A stretch of DNA of 64,000 bases, taken from positions 124,001 to 188,000 of the forward strand of contig NZ_JACIJP010000006.1 of the NCBI RefSeq assembly GCF_014199435.1, in the 5' to 3' direction. The stretch is from Sphingobium subterraneum (GTDB lineage Bacteria; Pseudomonadota; Alphaproteobacteria; Sphingomonadales; Sphingomonadaceae). Shown here one piece after another: positions 62,249-64,000 of the stretch (positions within the stretch are counted from its first letter, which is position 1; each line of letters begins with the position of its first letter). Both the position numbers and the translations under genes were made by a program. The notes beneath the pieces were generated by a model that searched no databases, was not told where the DNA came from, and saw only the letters and a program-made list of their open reading frames with translations.

Positions 62249-62326
62249 CCCGTTCGCCCTGCGCTTGTCGAAGGGCCGCACTTCCTGAGCAGAAGAACGG
62301 GGCTTCGACAGGCTCAGCCCGAACGG
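62249..62326. repeat. Inverted pair of sphingomonad-type repeat between serC and serA
   Basis: CCGTTCGCCCTGCGCTTGTC starts one arm (62250-62275), and its imperfect reverse complement (62299-62326, GGGCTTCGACAGGCTCAGCC then CGAACGG) forms the other. Both resemble the short repeat with TTCGACAAGCTCAGGGCGAACGG-like core seen between many sphingomonad genes. As an RNA it could fold into a long hairpin in the serC-serA transcript and alter the relative expression. Confidence 0.75.
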
Positions 62327-62333
62327 TTACAGA

Positions 62334-63464
62334 TTAGGCAGCCTTCGCGCTGGCGTAGGCCCAGTCGAGCCACGGACCGAGCGCTTCGACGTCAGCGGTT
62401 TCCACGGTCGCGCCGCACCAGATCCGCAGACCGGCCGGAGCGTCGCGATATCCCGCGACGTCGTAGGCCGCGTCTTCGGCTTCGAGCAGGGACGCCATCT
62501 TCTTGATGAAGGCTTCGTCCGCACCCTCGACCGTCAGACAGACGCTGGTGGTCGAGCGGGTCGTCAGATCAGGCGCGAGATGGCCGAGCCAGTCGCGCTG
62601 ATCGACGATCTTGCCCAAAGCCGCGGCGTTGGCATTGGATCGGGCCATCAGTCCCTCCAGACCGCCTACCGACTTCGCCCATTCGAGCGCGAAGATCACA
62701 TCTTCGACCGCGAGCATGGAGGGCGTGTTGATCGTCTCGCCCTTGAAAACCCCCTCGGCTAGCTTGCCCTTGGACACAAGGCGGAACACCTTGGGCAGCG
62801 GCCAGGCGGGAGTGTAGCTTTCCAGCCGTTCGACCGCGCGCGGGCCGAGGATGATGACGCCGTGGCCACCTTCGCCGCCCAGAACCTTCTGCCAGCTGAA
62901 TGTTGTGACGTCGAGCTTGTCCCAAGGCATGTCATACGCGAACACGGCCGATGTGGCGTCCGCAAAGGACAGGCCTTCGCGGTCATCCGCGATCCAGTCG
63001 CCATTGGGGACCCGTGCGCCCGACGTGGTGCCGTTCCAGGTGAAGAGCACATCGTTCGACCAGTCGACCGCGTTCAGATCCGGCACTTGGCCATAATCGG
63101 CGCGAATGATCGTCGGGTCGAGCTTCAGCTGCTTGGCGGCGTCCGTGACCCAGCCCTCGCCGAAGCTTTCCCATGCCAGCGTGGTGACCGGGCGGGCGCC
63201 CAGCATGGTCCACATCGCCATTTCGAACGCGCCGGTGTCCGATCCGGGCACGATGCCGATGCGGTGCGTATCGGGCACACGCAACACTTCGCGCATCAGG
63301 TCGATGGCGAGGCCAAGGCGCGTCTTGCCGATCTTCGCACGATGCGAGCGGCCCAGCGATTGCGTAGCGAGTTTGGAAGCGTCCCAGCCCGGCGGCTTCG
63401 CGCAGGGACCGGAAGAAAAGAAAGGACGCGCAGGCTTGGAGCCCGGACGGGTAGTCTCAGTCAT
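62334..63464 (-). CDS. serC: Phosphoserine aminotransferase SerC
   Basis: This 376-residue PLP enzyme makes O-phosphoserine from 3-phosphohydroxypyruvate and glutamate. It has PFFSSGPCAKPPGWD at the N-terminus, GIVPGSDTGAFEMAMWTMLG, and the PLP-lysine stretch TFSWQKVLGGEGGHG. It belongs to the proteobacterial/archaeal-type SerC with this longer motif. The ATG at 63464 has GGAGAG 6 nt upstream; the frame is open farther to 63671 without support. It heads the serC-serA operon. Confidence 0.96.
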   Translation of the reverse strand: MTETTRPGSKPARPFFSSGPCAKPPGWDASKLATQSLGRSHRAKIGKTRLGLAIDLMREVLRVPDTHRIGIVPGSDTGAFEMAMWTMLGARPVTTLAWESFGEGWVTDAAKQLKLDPTIIRADYGQVPDLNAVDWSNDVLFTWNGTTSGARVPNGDWIADDREGLSFADATSAVFAYDMPWDKLDVTTFSWQKVLGGEGGHGVIILGPRAVERLESYTPAWPLPKVFRLVSKGKLAEGVFKGETINTPSMLAVEDVIFALEWAKSVGGLEGLMARSNANAAALGKIVDQRDWLGHLAPDLTTRSTTSVCLTVEGADEAFIKKMASLLEAEDAAYDVAGYRDAPAGLRIWCGATVETADVEALGPWLDWAYASAKAA

Positions 63465-63692
63465 GTAGTCTCTCCTCACAGAGAGCACGCGCGGCGTTGG
63501 GACCGCGTGGCCCGTCGCCGCACCTACAGGCCATGGGTTAATTGTCAATGACGAATGCTGGAGAAGCGAAAAATGCGGTGAATCAACCTGCCCGCTCCGC
63601 CTGTCGAAAACCGCAAGGCGTTCGCCGCATCTCCCCGCGCTTCGGACGACTTTTAATCTTTTGTTAACCATGTTCTGGCGCAGTGGACGGCG
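63465..63692. promoter_or_regulatory. Divergent promoter region between serC and extensin-like gene
   Basis: This 228-bp gap should carry the serC promoter to the left and that of the lipoprotein gene to the right. An AT-rich patch with TTTTAATCTTTTGTTAACCA lies at 63651-63670. No gene is seen. Confidence 0.5.
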
Positions 63693-64000
63693 ATGGCGGG
63701 CTTATCCCTTTTTGATTCGTGCCGGGCAAGGATTGCGGCGCTCGCGCTCGTCTCGCTGCTGTCGGCCTGCGCGGGCGACATGATCCCCGCTGGCCGTTCT
63801 TCGCACAAGGCGCCGCAGCGCGTGAAGTCCCGCCCCGCGCGTGCGCCGGTGATCCGCCACGACAGCGAAGCCTATCGCCAATGCACCGCCAAGCTAGCGA
63901 GCATCAACGCCCGCTACACGCCCCTGCCCGACCAGAATTTCGGTGGGGGATGCAACGCGCTGGGTGCGGTAAAGCTGATCGACGTCGGCGTGCCCACGAC
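63693..64000 (+). CDS. Extensin-like family lipoprotein, N-terminal part (cut by window edge)
   Basis: The first 102 codons encode a signal peptide with lipobox (LLSACAG) and a basic proline-rich linker. The start of the extensin-like domain follows: YRQCTAKLASINARYTPLPD, then NFGGGCNALGAVKLIDVGVP. The family is a periplasmic or outer-membrane-anchored protein seen in many proteobacteria, thought to act in the cell envelope. The ATG at 63693 has no strong ribosome site. The rest lies past 64000. Confidence 0.85.
   Translation, partial: MAGLSLFDSCRARIAALALVSLLSACAGDMIPAGRSSHKAPQRVKSRPARAPVIRHDSEAYRQCTAKLASINARYTPLPDQNFGGGCNALGAVKLIDVGVPT

Noticed and set aside
1..64000. CRISPR array, tRNA or rRNA genes, insertion sequences
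   Set aside because: No regularly spaced repeats, no cloverleaf-like intergenic sequence and no transposase-like protein were seen on either strand; a covariance-model scan would be needed to exclude small RNAs.

Overview
The window looks like a chromosomal segment of an alphaproteobacterium of the Sphingomonadaceae (Novosphingobium, Sphingobium or Sphingomonas type). The clues are the GC-rich coding style, TonB-dependent receptors, many SDRs and NTF2-like proteins next to P450s, a CrtZ-type carotenoid hydroxylase, a GH130/GT4 pair, and two intergenic palindromic elements of a kind common in this family. The family assignment is an inference from gene content. No rRNA, tRNA, CRISPR array, insertion sequence, integrase or phage gene was seen.

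Positions 1-48.4 kb form a dense catabolic region of short, often divergent operons. From the left: a cut TonB receptor, an acetoacetate-decarboxylase-like enzyme, an NTF2-like protein and an AraC regulator (1-3.7 kb); an SDR/NTF2/sulfotransferase-like/DUF1214-like operon (4.1-7.8 kb); a minus-strand operon of MFS permease, Gfo/Idh oxidoreductase, two SDR-type oxidoreductases and an aldo/keto reductase (7.9-13.6 kb); a PQQ quinohemoprotein alcohol dehydrogenase divergent from a P450 (13.7-17.5 kb); an aconitase-type two-subunit hydratase plus a PEP-mutase/isocitrate-lyase-type lyase (18.1-20.8 kb); a second AraC regulator; then a complete mhp-type meta-cleavage pathway (23.3-29.6 kb) with an IclR regulator. 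Further right are an SDR, an NTF2-flavin monooxygenase fusion, a third AraC regulator, a P450 with its own small ferredoxin, an SDR/SDR/NTF2 operon, a minus-strand ALDH/MDR/LLM/NTF2/cupin cluster, and a plus-strand cyclase/KstD-like flavoprotein/alpha-beta hydrolase operon (44.8-48.4 kb).

Positions 48.4-64 kb look like ordinary chromosome: a siderophore-type TonB receptor with a PepSY membrane protein, a DEAD-box helicase with RecQ, CrtZ, a GT4 glycosyltransferase with a GH130 enzyme, serC-serA, and the start of an extensin-like lipoprotein.

How the genes may work together (inference): P450s, monooxygenases, dehydrogenases and SDRs peripherally oxidise a complex, probably alkyl- or terpenoid-like or aromatic substrate. 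Aromatic intermediates then enter the mhp route, whose products are succinate, pyruvate and acetyl-CoA. Branched dicarboxylates could be split by the hydratase-lyase module. The most interesting regulatory signal is a 15-bp palindrome, GTTCGC-N4-CGAAC, found at three promoter regions (21011, 29692 and 44611). It suggests that operons 23 kb apart share one regulator, plausibly the IclR protein encoded at 29717.
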